The notes beneath the pieces were generated by a model. The model ran no database searches. It was not told the DNA's origin and worked only from the letters and a program-made list of their open reading frames with translations. Below, in pieces: positions 16,642-24,288 of a stretch of 64,000 nt of DNA. Every line of letters starts with the position of its first letter. Position 1 is the first letter of the stretch. The translations under genes were made by a program, and so were the position numbers. The DNA is from an uncultured bacterium. GTDB taxonomy: Bacteria > Actinomycetota > Coriobacteriia > Coriobacteriales > Coriobacteriaceae. The stretch is from the NCBI GenBank assembly GCA_958349055.1, contig CATWBO010000010.1, forward strand, positions 1 through 64,000. The letters run 5' to 3'.

Positions 16642-17718
16642 TTACACGTTAAAGCGGAAGTGCACGACGTCGCCATCGGCCATGACATAGTCCTTGCCCT
16701 CAATACGCAGCTTGCCGGCGGCCTTGGCGCCCTGCTCACCGCCGAGCTCGATGTAGTCGTCATAGCCAATGACCTCGGCCTTAATAAAGCCGCGTTCAAA
16801 GTCGGTGTGGATGACACCGGCGGCCTGCGGGGCGGTCGCGCCCTGACGCACCGTCCAGGCCTTGACCTCCATCTCGCCAGCCGTAAAGAACGACTGTAGG
16901 CCAAGCAACTTGTAGGCTGCCTGGGCGAGCACGTCCAAGCCGGGCTGCTCCAGGCCCAGGCTCTCCAGGTAATCGGCGGCATCCTCGGGATCGAGCTCGG
17001 AAAGCTCGGCCTCGATCTTGGCGCAGATGGGCAGCGGCTTAACACCATCGATGGGCGCCAAGTCGTCGTTGAGCATATCCTCGTCCACGTTGGCCACGTA
17101 CAGGATGGGCTTCATGGTGAGCAGGAACAGGCCCTTGGCGGCGGCGCGCTCCTCGTCGGTCATCTCCATAGACGCAGCGCGCTTGCCCTCGTTGAGCCAG
17201 GCAAGCAGGCGCTTGGCGACCTCAAACTTGGGCATGAGCTCCTTGTCGCGCTTGACCTCCTTCTCGAGCTTGGGCAGCTGCTTCTCGAGCGTGCCCATGT
17301 CGGCCAGGATGAGCTCGGTCATGATGGTGTCGGCATCGCCGGCGGGATCGACGAACTCGCCCGTGCGGCCCACCTCACGCATGACGTTGGGGTCCTTAAA
17401 GTAGCGCACGACCTCGCAGATGGCGTCGGTCTCGCGAATGTTGGCCAGGAACTGGTTGCCCAAGCCCTCGCCCTCGTTGGCGCCCTTCACCAGACCTGCG
17501 ATGTCGACGAACTCGACCGTCGCCGGCACAATGCGACCCGGGTTAACGATGTCGGCGAGCTTTTGCAGGCGGCTATCGGGCACGTCGACGATACCCACGT
17601 TGGGGTCGATCGTGGCAAACGGATAGTTGGCGGCAAGGCCGGTCTTTTTGGTGAGCGCGGTGAACAGCGTCGACTTGCCTACGTTGGGCAGGCCCACGAT
17701 ACCGATGGAAAGGGACAC
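16642..17718 (-). CDS. ychF: Redox-regulated ATPase YchF (Obg-like)
   Basis: 358-residue P-loop protein of the TRAFAC Obg family that binds ATP and ribosomes and modulates stress and translation. Motifs: SIGIVGLPNVGKSTLFTAL at the N-terminus (G1), DVPDSRLQKLADIVNPGR, DIAGLVKGANEGEGLGNQFL (G3), and LYVANVDEDM in place of the NKxD base-specificity motif, as expected for ATP use. C-terminal TGS domain ends DYVMADGDVVHFRFNV. The start is GTG 17718 with AGGAG six bases upstream; the frame extends further but without similarity. Confidence 0.97.
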   Translation of the reverse strand: MSLSIGIVGLPNVGKSTLFTALTKKTGLAANYPFATIDPNVGIVDVPDSRLQKLADIVNPGRIVPATVEFVDIAGLVKGANEGEGLGNQFLANIRETDAICEVVRYFKDPNVMREVGRTGEFVDPAGDADTIMTELILADMGTLEKQLPKLEKEVKRDKELMPKFEVAKRLLAWLNEGKRAASMEMTDEERAAAKGLFLLTMKPILYVANVDEDMLNDDLAPIDGVKPLPICAKIEAELSELDPEDAADYLESLGLEQPGLDVLAQAAYKLLGLQSFFTAGEMEVKAWTVRQGATAPQAAGVIHTDFERGFIKAEVIGYDDYIELGGEQGAKAAGKLRIEGKDYVMADGDVVHFRFNV

Positions 17719-17832
17719 GACAGCTCCTTTTGGTACAAGCATTTCAAACTGCATAAGTATAGCGCCGCCGCAGCATCTGGGCTAACCCGGACGCCACGGC
17801 GGCACGAATGAAGCAGAGATAGGGTTCGCTGA

Positions 17833-19086
17833 CTAGTCCGCGAGCTTCTCCACCTGGTCGAGCATCTTGTCGAGCTTGGCCTTTGCCTCGGCCTTGACCT
17901 TCTGGGCTTCTTCGTGGGCCTTAGCCTTCTGGGCGGCCTTTTCCTCGGCCTCGGGATCGACGACGACCAGGTTGGATGCATCATGCTCAACCAACTTAAG
18001 CGCATGCTCGGGGCACACCTTGACGCAGGCTCCGCAGCCTAGGCAATACGTGGACTCCAGTGCAAAGCGGCCGCTTCCCACCAGATCGCAGGCAAACGTG
18101 GGACACACGTTGACGCACTCGCCACACGACGTGCACTTGTCAAAATCGCACTCCGGCGTGCTCACCTGCATGTTCTGGGCAAGCTCGGGATGGTTTTGCA
18201 GCGTCGAGAGTACCAGCTGGCGACCGTGCGTAAGCGTACGGCGACGTTTGGCCGTCGTGGTGCCGCACATGGTGTTGAGCGTGCGCTCCAGCTGGGTAAT
18301 CTGATGGCGATGGGCCTTGAGCTTTTGCGTCACCGAGGCCAGCGCCGCCGTCGCCGGATTGAGCTTGGTCACCGTCAGGCCCGTGGTGCGGGCGATCTTT
18401 TCCATGTACTCCTTGCGCTCGTACTCGCGGCGTTTATGGCACTTGAGGCTCTTGGGGTCGACCTCCAGGCCCATGCCCGTACCGGCCCACTCCTCGGCAG
18501 TGGCGATTGCCTCGCCCAGAATGTCCTCACCGCCGGTGTTGCGGCACTTATCGCACACGCCCAGTGGCAGGTAGACGCTCACGTTGGGATAGTCGGCCAG
18601 CACCGAGAACCAGGTCTCGGCAGTAATATCGCCCACGCAGGCGACGACGACCTCGTTCTCGCGCGGCATGCGCTTCAACGCACGCGTGCAGGCAACGTAG
18701 GCGGTCTCGTGGCTCGTAGCTGCAGAGACAATATCGTCATACAGGTTTTTGGGCGCCAGGCGCGGCGAGATGATCGCCTCGGTCGGACAGGCAGCGGCGC
18801 ACAGGCCGCACTTGCGACAGGAGTCGAGGATCTCGATGGCGTCTTCCTCGACCTCGATGGCGTTGACCGGGCACACGTCCATGCACGCGGTGCAGCCGCT
18901 CTTTTCGTTTTTGCAGGTCAAGCACGGAATCGTGTTACCGCGCGGACGCTCCTTGTAGTCGGCAGGATTCCACTGCGGCGCCGACGGATCGAGTGCATCG
19001 GTCACACCGCCAAGCGGGTTTTTAAGAAAGTCGAAACCCTTGCTGATCTCGATAATGTCATCAAATAGATCGTGTTCCTGCGCCAT
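17833..19086 (-). CDS. Multi-cluster 4Fe-4S ferredoxin-type protein
   Basis: 417 residues with four ferredoxin cysteine motifs: GCTACMDVCPV and CRKCGLCAAACPT in the first 110 residues, CTSCGECVNVCPT and CLGCGACVKVCPE near residues 345-385. Between them lies a ~200-residue region with CDKCRNTGG and a helical stretch. The C-terminus is a long charged helix (KAHEEAQKVKAEAKAKLDKM). No catalytic domain is recognisable, so it is most likely an electron carrier or scaffold of an anaerobic redox chain; the partner is not encoded nearby. ATG 19086 has GGAGGGG upstream. No signal peptide, so cytosolic. Confidence 0.85.
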   Translation of the reverse strand: MAQEHDLFDDIIEISKGFDFLKNPLGGVTDALDPSAPQWNPADYKERPRGNTIPCLTCKNEKSGCTACMDVCPVNAIEVEEDAIEILDSCRKCGLCAAACPTEAIISPRLAPKNLYDDIVSAATSHETAYVACTRALKRMPRENEVVVACVGDITAETWFSVLADYPNVSVYLPLGVCDKCRNTGGEDILGEAIATAEEWAGTGMGLEVDPKSLKCHKRREYERKEYMEKIARTTGLTVTKLNPATAALASVTQKLKAHRHQITQLERTLNTMCGTTTAKRRRTLTHGRQLVLSTLQNHPELAQNMQVSTPECDFDKCTSCGECVNVCPTFACDLVGSGRFALESTYCLGCGACVKVCPEHALKLVEHDASNLVVVDPEAEEKAAQKAKAHEEAQKVKAEAKAKLDKMLDQVEKLAD

Positions 19087-19237
19087 GCGCGGCCCCTCCC
19101 TGAGCAGTGCAAACAAGCAAGAGATAATGATACGCCATCGGTCCACGCCTCGGGCAAATTACACGCGGAGCATCTTTGCGGCAAATAGCCCATGGCCTAT
19201 CGCCGCCTCGATTGCACAAGGTCAATCAAGCGCCAAA

Positions 19238-20305
19238 CTATGCCTCGCGCATGAGCTCGACAAGCTTTTGTTTGGTCACCTTGGCCTGCTCGTTGGCCAT
19301 ATTGCGTTCGTTTCTAAAGGCCGCATCCGCAACGCTCATCAGGTCGGCATCGGAAATCTCGCCAAGGCCCAGCTCCTCGAGCGTCGTCGGCAGACCGACG
19401 CGCTGACAAAACTCGAGCACCTGTTCAAGCTCTGGCGCACGCTCCAGACGCAGCTGCACCACCAGGCCAAATGCCACGGCCTCGCCATGCATGGCCTTGC
19501 ACTCGGGCAGGATCGTCAGACCGTTGGCGATGGCATGCGCCAACGCCAAGCCACCGCTCTCAAAGCCAACGCCCGAAAGCAGGATATTGCACTCGATCAG
19601 GCGCTCAACCGCCGTCGATATACGTCCCTTTTTAAGATCGCGCTTGGCAGCGACGCCGCACTCCATAAGTGTGTCATAGCAGGCACGAGCCGCAACCAGG
19701 GCCATGTGCCCCGGCGCGCCACCGTGCTCGTTAGCGCCCCGTGCCGCAACGCACGAACGCGCCTCGAAGTACGTTGCCAGCGCATCGCCCATACCAGCAA
19801 CCGTCATGCGCAGTGGGGCCGCAGCAACCACATCGGTATCGACCACGACCAGGTCTGGATTCTTCTCGAGCATCAGGTAGCGGTCGAACGACCCATCCTC
19901 GTGATACAGCACCGAAATCGCACTGCACGGGCCGTCCATCGAAGCCGCCGTGGGGCATACACACAACGGCAGCTCGGCATAAAACGCTACTGCCTTGGCG
20001 ATATCGAGCATCTTGCCGCCGCCAATGCCCACCACCATGTCGCAATACTCGGCCTGGGCTTCCTGAGCCATTCCGACAACGGCCTCTTCCGTACACGGAC
20101 CGTTATAAATCTTAAAGAACGGCTCGCTTAGATCTTCGTCCAGAAATCCATCGACGATCTGCCTGCACAGCCGATCCTCGGTGCCCTGGTCAAACAAGAC
20201 ATAGGCAGCGCAGCCCAACCATGACAAATACCTGCCCTGACGCGAAAGTTCGCCCGGCCCCTGAACATACCGGCCGGGGCCGCCATAAACCATAGGAAGC
20301 GCCAT
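19238..20305 (-). CDS. gldA: Glycerol dehydrogenase-family, metal-dependent
   Basis: 355 residues of the GldA branch of group III (iron/zinc) alcohol dehydrogenases, oxidising glycerol to dihydroxyacetone or a similar polyol with NAD. Visible features: GIGGGKMLDIAKAVAF (NAD phosphate loop), the metal ligand aspartate in GMGDALATYFEA, and histidines in GLALAHAIANGL and MHGEAVAFG. Adjacent to another iron-type alcohol dehydrogenase (20401-21624), but a strong terminator lies between, so it has its own promoter. Real substrate unverified; the symbol follows the family. Confidence 0.85.
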   Translation of the reverse strand: MALPMVYGGPGRYVQGPGELSRQGRYLSWLGCAAYVLFDQGTEDRLCRQIVDGFLDEDLSEPFFKIYNGPCTEEAVVGMAQEAQAEYCDMVVGIGGGKMLDIAKAVAFYAELPLCVCPTAASMDGPCSAISVLYHEDGSFDRYLMLEKNPDLVVVDTDVVAAAPLRMTVAGMGDALATYFEARSCVAARGANEHGGAPGHMALVAARACYDTLMECGVAAKRDLKKGRISTAVERLIECNILLSGVGFESGGLALAHAIANGLTILPECKAMHGEAVAFGLVVQLRLERAPELEQVLEFCQRVGLPTTLEELGLGEISDADLMSVADAAFRNERNMANEQAKVTKQKLVELMREA

Positions 20306-20348
20306 ACGAGAATCCGCCCTTCATCAAACAACGATTGGTGCAAAGCAA

Positions 20349-20381
20349 AAAGGGCCTCGCGCATTGAGCGCGAGACCCTTT
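20349..20381 (-). terminator. Terminator of the iron-type alcohol dehydrogenase
   Basis: AAAGGGCCTCGCGC (20349-20362) pairs with GCGCGAGACCCTTT (20368-20381), one mismatch, five-base loop, with a T-rich exit on the minus strand (CTTTTTGC). Confidence 0.8.
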
Positions 20382-20400
20382 GCAAGACAGTGAGAATCGA

Positions 20401-21624
20401 TTAGAAATCGATGTCGGTGTCGTAGTAGCAGGCCTTGAGGATCTTCTCGAAGTCGGCAGCCTTGGTCTCACGCGGGTTCTCCGGCGTGCAGGCGTCGGTC
20501 TCGGCGTTCGCGGCGATCTCGGGCAGCTTGGCAAGGAACTCCTCCTCGGAAACCATCTGCGGGTTCTCGGCGTCGACCTTCACGCCACCATTCGCGTAAT
20601 CCTTGATGGACTGCGGAATGTTGAGCTGGTCGTTGAGGTCGCGGATCTTCTGGACGAGCGCAGCGATGAGCTCCTCGTTGGTCTCGCCGGGAAGGTGCAG
20701 GATCTCCTTGGCCACGTAAGCGTAACGCTCGGCAGCGCGCGGATCCTTGGAGTTCCACTGGATGACCTTGCCCAGGTACATGGCGTTAGCAGCACCGTGG
20801 ATGATGTGGCCGTTCTCAAAGGCTGCACCGGTCTTGTGAGCCATGGAGTGAACGATGCCCAGCAGGCCCGAGGAGAAGGCGATGCCGGCGATGCACTGAG
20901 CCTCGTGCATGTGCTGACGGGCCTCATGGTCGCCAGCATAGGACTTGGGCAGCCACTCGACGATCTCGCGGATGCCGTGCAGGGCGTTGGCATCGGTGAA
21001 CATAGAGGCGAAGGTGGAAACGTAAGCCTCCATGCAGTGGGTCAGAGCGTCCATGCCGGTGTGAGCGCACAGCTTGGCGGGCATGGTGTAGGTGAGCTCG
21101 GGGTCAACGATGGCGACATCAGGGGTGATGTTGAAGTCGGCCAGCGGGTACTTGATGCCCTTGGCGTAGTCGGTGATGACGGAGAAGGCAGTGACCTCGG
21201 TAGCGGTACCGGAGGTGGAGGAAATGGCGCAGAAGTGAGCCTTCTGACGCAGCTCGGGGAAGCTGAACGGCTGGATGATGTTGTCGAAGGACTCCTCGGG
21301 ATACTCGTAGAAGACCCACATGGCCTTAGCGGCATCGATGGGCGAGCCGCCGCCGATGGCGATAATCCAGTCGGGCTCGAACTCGCGCATGGCCTCGGCG
21401 CCCTTCATGACCGTCTCGATGGACGGATCGGACTCGACGCCCTCGAACAGCTTGACCTCGAAACCGCCTTCCTTAAGGTCGGCCTCAACGTCCTGCAAGA
21501 ACCCGCCGCGGCGCATAGAGCTGCCGCCAGAAACGATGATGGCCTTCTTACCCTTGAGGTTCTTCACCTCGTGGCGAGCGCCCTCACCAAAGTACAGATC
21601 GCGAGGATTGGTAAAACGTCCCAT
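20401..21624 (-). CDS. Iron-containing alcohol dehydrogenase
   Basis: 407-residue group III alcohol dehydrogenase, related to NAD(P)H-dependent butanol/ethanol dehydrogenases that recycle reducing equivalents in fermentation. Motifs: IIAIGGGSPIDAAKAM (cofactor loop), FCAISSTSGTATEVTAFSVI, metal ligands in CAHTGMDALTHCMEAYVST and HSMAHKTGAAFENGHIIHG. The start ATG 21624 has GGAGGC just ahead and matches the family opening MGRFTNPRDLYFGEG. Full length. The 499-base upstream gap has two AAACGTTTT copies (about 21810 and 21866) that might be operator half-sites. Confidence 0.93.
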   Translation of the reverse strand: MGRFTNPRDLYFGEGARHEVKNLKGKKAIIVSGGSSMRRGGFLQDVEADLKEGGFEVKLFEGVESDPSIETVMKGAEAMREFEPDWIIAIGGGSPIDAAKAMWVFYEYPEESFDNIIQPFSFPELRQKAHFCAISSTSGTATEVTAFSVITDYAKGIKYPLADFNITPDVAIVDPELTYTMPAKLCAHTGMDALTHCMEAYVSTFASMFTDANALHGIREIVEWLPKSYAGDHEARQHMHEAQCIAGIAFSSGLLGIVHSMAHKTGAAFENGHIIHGAANAMYLGKVIQWNSKDPRAAERYAYVAKEILHLPGETNEELIAALVQKIRDLNDQLNIPQSIKDYANGGVKVDAENPQMVSEEEFLAKLPEIAANAETDACTPENPRETKAADFEKILKACYYDTDIDF

Positions 21625-22123
21625 ACTGTGCCTCCTAAACAAGCCCCTCTTAGACTTGCGTATATAACGGAGCACCCAATTGGCTCCGTTAGGACCGTTT
21701 GCGCGTTGCCGGCGACGACAATGCGCGATGTCTAAACGTCTCAACGCTCAGACAAACATTATTTTACCGTTCTGGTTGGTCAGTTATTCACCTAAAGCCA
21801 ACAATGATGAAACGTTTTTTCTATCCCCGAAGACCCTTGTGGGGCATTCATACTCCCAAGCTGGGCAAACGTTTTATCAAGGTTGACTACATATCCCGGG
21901 CAGGACTGTGCCCCTCCAAAATGCACCCCGTTCGCCGCCAAAAATCGACCGTTTGCGGCACCGTGATACCACTCGGTCGTCCAGGGTGCCGACATTTGTG
22001 CGACATCCGTCTTCGTGGTGCAAAGGTGCATGTCGGAGCGTGGCGCCACCGGCGCGCCACATGCGGGTAAACTAGAGCGTTATATAGAGATATTTGAACC
22101 CTAACCGCAGCAAAGGAGGCTCC
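21625..22123. other. Divergent intergenic region, adh / 22124 gene
   Basis: About 500 bases without a credible gene. It must hold the adh promoter (minus strand) and that of the 22124-24243 pair (plus strand). AAACGTTTT occurs at about 21810 and 21866, and a TAAACT -10-like hexamer at about 22067. No riboswitch fold recognised. Confidence 0.5.
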
Positions 22124-23200
22124 ATGGCATTCGACCCCATACAAGAGGATTGCCATCGCCTCGTTCTTGAGGCCTTGCGCCGCGACAATATCCCGCTCAC
22201 CGACGGCCCCGCCGTAGAGCGCCTGATGGAACAATTCACCCGTAACCCCGCGCCGCTCATCGTGCACGACCGCGACCGCGCCGGGCACCTCATTGCCAAG
22301 GTGGTCGAGGCTGTCGACTACCGCATTCCCTTTATCCCCGACGACGCCCAGGCAGAGCAAGAAGAGACCGCTGCCGAGAACATGCTTCGCGAGGCAGCTG
22401 CGCTCGACCCGAGCAACTGGGATGCCCAGCGCATGCTGTGCGCGCTCACCGCCGAATCTAACGAGGAATACGTGCAGTATCTGGTGTCCAAGTGCGACGA
22501 GGTGGAGCACGATCTGGCGCTCAAGATTGCCTCGGCGCAGGACCCCTACGAGCGTGAGGCCGCAGGCGACCTGACCCGCCGTCCCTACCTGCGCTGGCTT
22601 GCCGCCTTGGCATCGCGCGCGCTCATTAGCGGCCGCTACCGCATGTCGCTCGAAGCCGCAAACCGCAGCCTCGACTTTGCCCCCAACGATCCTGCCGGCG
22701 TCCGCCACACCGCAATGCTCGCCATGGCAAAGCTCGAATACCCCGCTGAGGAGCTCAAGCGCTTTCGCTCTGCGCACTCCGTGCCCTATCTCGCCAACAC
22801 GCCGCTGCGCCGCCGCCCCAAGGACGCAGAGCGCGACTTGGACCCGTGGACGCTCATCGCGCTGATGAGCGCTGCCTGGCGCGAACTGGACTACGAAGGC
22901 GCCGAGCACTACCTGCGCATTCTGGTACGCTCGTGCCCGCACGCGGCCGAGGCGCTCTACTTCCAAACCGAGTTTCCCGATGGCGTCTATGCCCGCGTCA
23001 ACGTTGGCACAGGCTCCACCGACGAGCTTGTCCTTGCCCTGTCCGAGGCGACGCCGGTGCTGCAGGAGGGCCTGGGCGCGCCCGACAACGCCAGCTTTGC
23101 CGCCTGGGTCGCCACCAACGGCATCGTGCGCTCCCAGATCGACGAGCGTATCCTGCGCGCGGCCGAGCAGGGGCTGCCGTTTAAGGGAGGGGACCTCTAA
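22124..23200 (+). CDS. Hypothetical protein, TPR-like helical repeats
   Basis: 358 residues, no known family recognised. The composition is helical, with TPR-like segments such as AENMLREAAALDPSNWDAQR (about 88-107) and ALISGRYRMSLEAANRSLDF followed by APNDPAG, i.e. paired helices with alanine/leucine spacing and the terminal 'P-x-D/N' of TPRs. No signal peptide or membrane segment. ATG 22124 is chosen for the AAAGGAGG SD. The stop overlaps the next gene's ATG (TAATG), so the two are translationally coupled and probably form one complex. They precede the MurT-GatD gene in the same direction. Confidence 0.7.
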   Translation: MAFDPIQEDCHRLVLEALRRDNIPLTDGPAVERLMEQFTRNPAPLIVHDRDRAGHLIAKVVEAVDYRIPFIPDDAQAEQEETAAENMLREAAALDPSNWDAQRMLCALTAESNEEYVQYLVSKCDEVEHDLALKIASAQDPYEREAAGDLTRRPYLRWLAALASRALISGRYRMSLEAANRSLDFAPNDPAGVRHTAMLAMAKLEYPAEELKRFRSAHSVPYLANTPLRRRPKDAERDLDPWTLIALMSAAWRELDYEGAEHYLRILVRSCPHAAEALYFQTEFPDGVYARVNVGTGSTDELVLALSEATPVLQEGLGAPDNASFAAWVATNGIVRSQIDERILRAAEQGLPFKGGDL

Positions 23201-24243
23201 TGGATCCGAGCGTCTACATCCCTGCCTACCTGGAGCGCACCTACTTGGCATCGCACCCCGAGCTCACCGATGCAGCACGCGAGCTTGTCCATAACGACAT
23301 AAGCGCAAACCCTCAAAAGTATGCGCAGACCGAGCACGCCCAGGCGCTGCTGTCCTATGCCGGCGTTCATCGTCATTTGCTCGATGAGCTTCGCCGTATC
23401 GAGGACATGGGCAGCGACGAGGAGTTCGAGCAGACGCGCAACCGTCTGTTCGACGATATGCGCGACGAGTTGCTCAAGATCGTCCGCGTCGATGCGTTGG
23501 CTGTAGACGCCCAGCTGCTCGCCATTATCCTGGCAGATACGCCAGTTGATGCCTGCCTGGGCGACCTGATGAAGCTCGAGGCGAGCACGGCCGACTACCT
23601 GCAACAGAGCGTGCCCGGGTTTGATATGGAGGACCCGCACTACTGGGCCAATAATGTTTTGGCCGACGGTGTGACGGCGGCAGATCTCACCGTGAGCGAG
23701 CCGGCACTTATCGGATGGCTCCACACGCTCGAGGCCATCTCGCAGCTGTGCATGGCGAGCGCCCGCTACCGCGCTGCTGCCAACTACGCCCGCCGCGTCC
23801 TTAAGGCAGAAGGCTATCCCACCCGAGCTGCCGGCACCGTGTTGCTCGCCCTCGCTCGCTTGGAAGACCAGGACGGCTTTTTTGCCCTGGCCCACCAGCT
23901 CGAGGAGCAGATAGGGGCCGATGCCCTCGAGAACTCTCCCTGGTACCTGCTCGCCCGTACGATTCTGCTGTTCAAAACAAACAAGATGCGCCCGGCGACA
24001 CGCGCCCTGCGCGAGTTTGCCAACCGCTGCGAGGGTGGCGCGTTCTTTTTGCTGAACCCCATGTACCAGACACCGTACCTTCCCTGCCGGCCCGAGCCAC
24101 ACGATCCCTGGGACCTTTCGCACCAGGCAGTTTGGGAGGCCGACGGCATCATCTCGGACACTCCCGACTTTGCTCCCTGGGCCAATGCCTGCGAAGACGT
24201 GTCGCAGCTTGCCCAGGAATTTGCGCGCCGCTACGGATTTTAG
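23200..24243 (+). CDS. Hypothetical protein, partner of the 22124 gene
   Basis: 347 residues, helical, without a recognised family. ARYRAAANYARRVLKAEGYP followed by TRAAGTVLLALARLEDQDG resembles two consecutive TPR-type hairpins; the C-terminal ~60 residues (YQTPYLPCRPEPHDPWD) look like an extended tail. It shares general build with the upstream protein, perhaps from an old duplication, but similarity is low by eye. Starts at the A of the upstream TAATG overlap. Ends 45 bases before the MurT-GatD start, so it may be cotranscribed with that cell-wall gene. Confidence 0.7.
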   Translation: MDPSVYIPAYLERTYLASHPELTDAARELVHNDISANPQKYAQTEHAQALLSYAGVHRHLLDELRRIEDMGSDEEFEQTRNRLFDDMRDELLKIVRVDALAVDAQLLAIILADTPVDACLGDLMKLEASTADYLQQSVPGFDMEDPHYWANNVLADGVTAADLTVSEPALIGWLHTLEAISQLCMASARYRAAANYARRVLKAEGYPTRAAGTVLLALARLEDQDGFFALAHQLEEQIGADALENSPWYLLARTILLFKTNKMRPATRALREFANRCEGGAFFLLNPMYQTPYLPCRPEPHDPWDLSHQAVWEADGIISDTPDFAPWANACEDVSQLAQEFARRYGF

Positions 24244-24288
24244 CGACGCGATCGCCCCGACCATGTCATTCACGTTAGGAACGACTTC

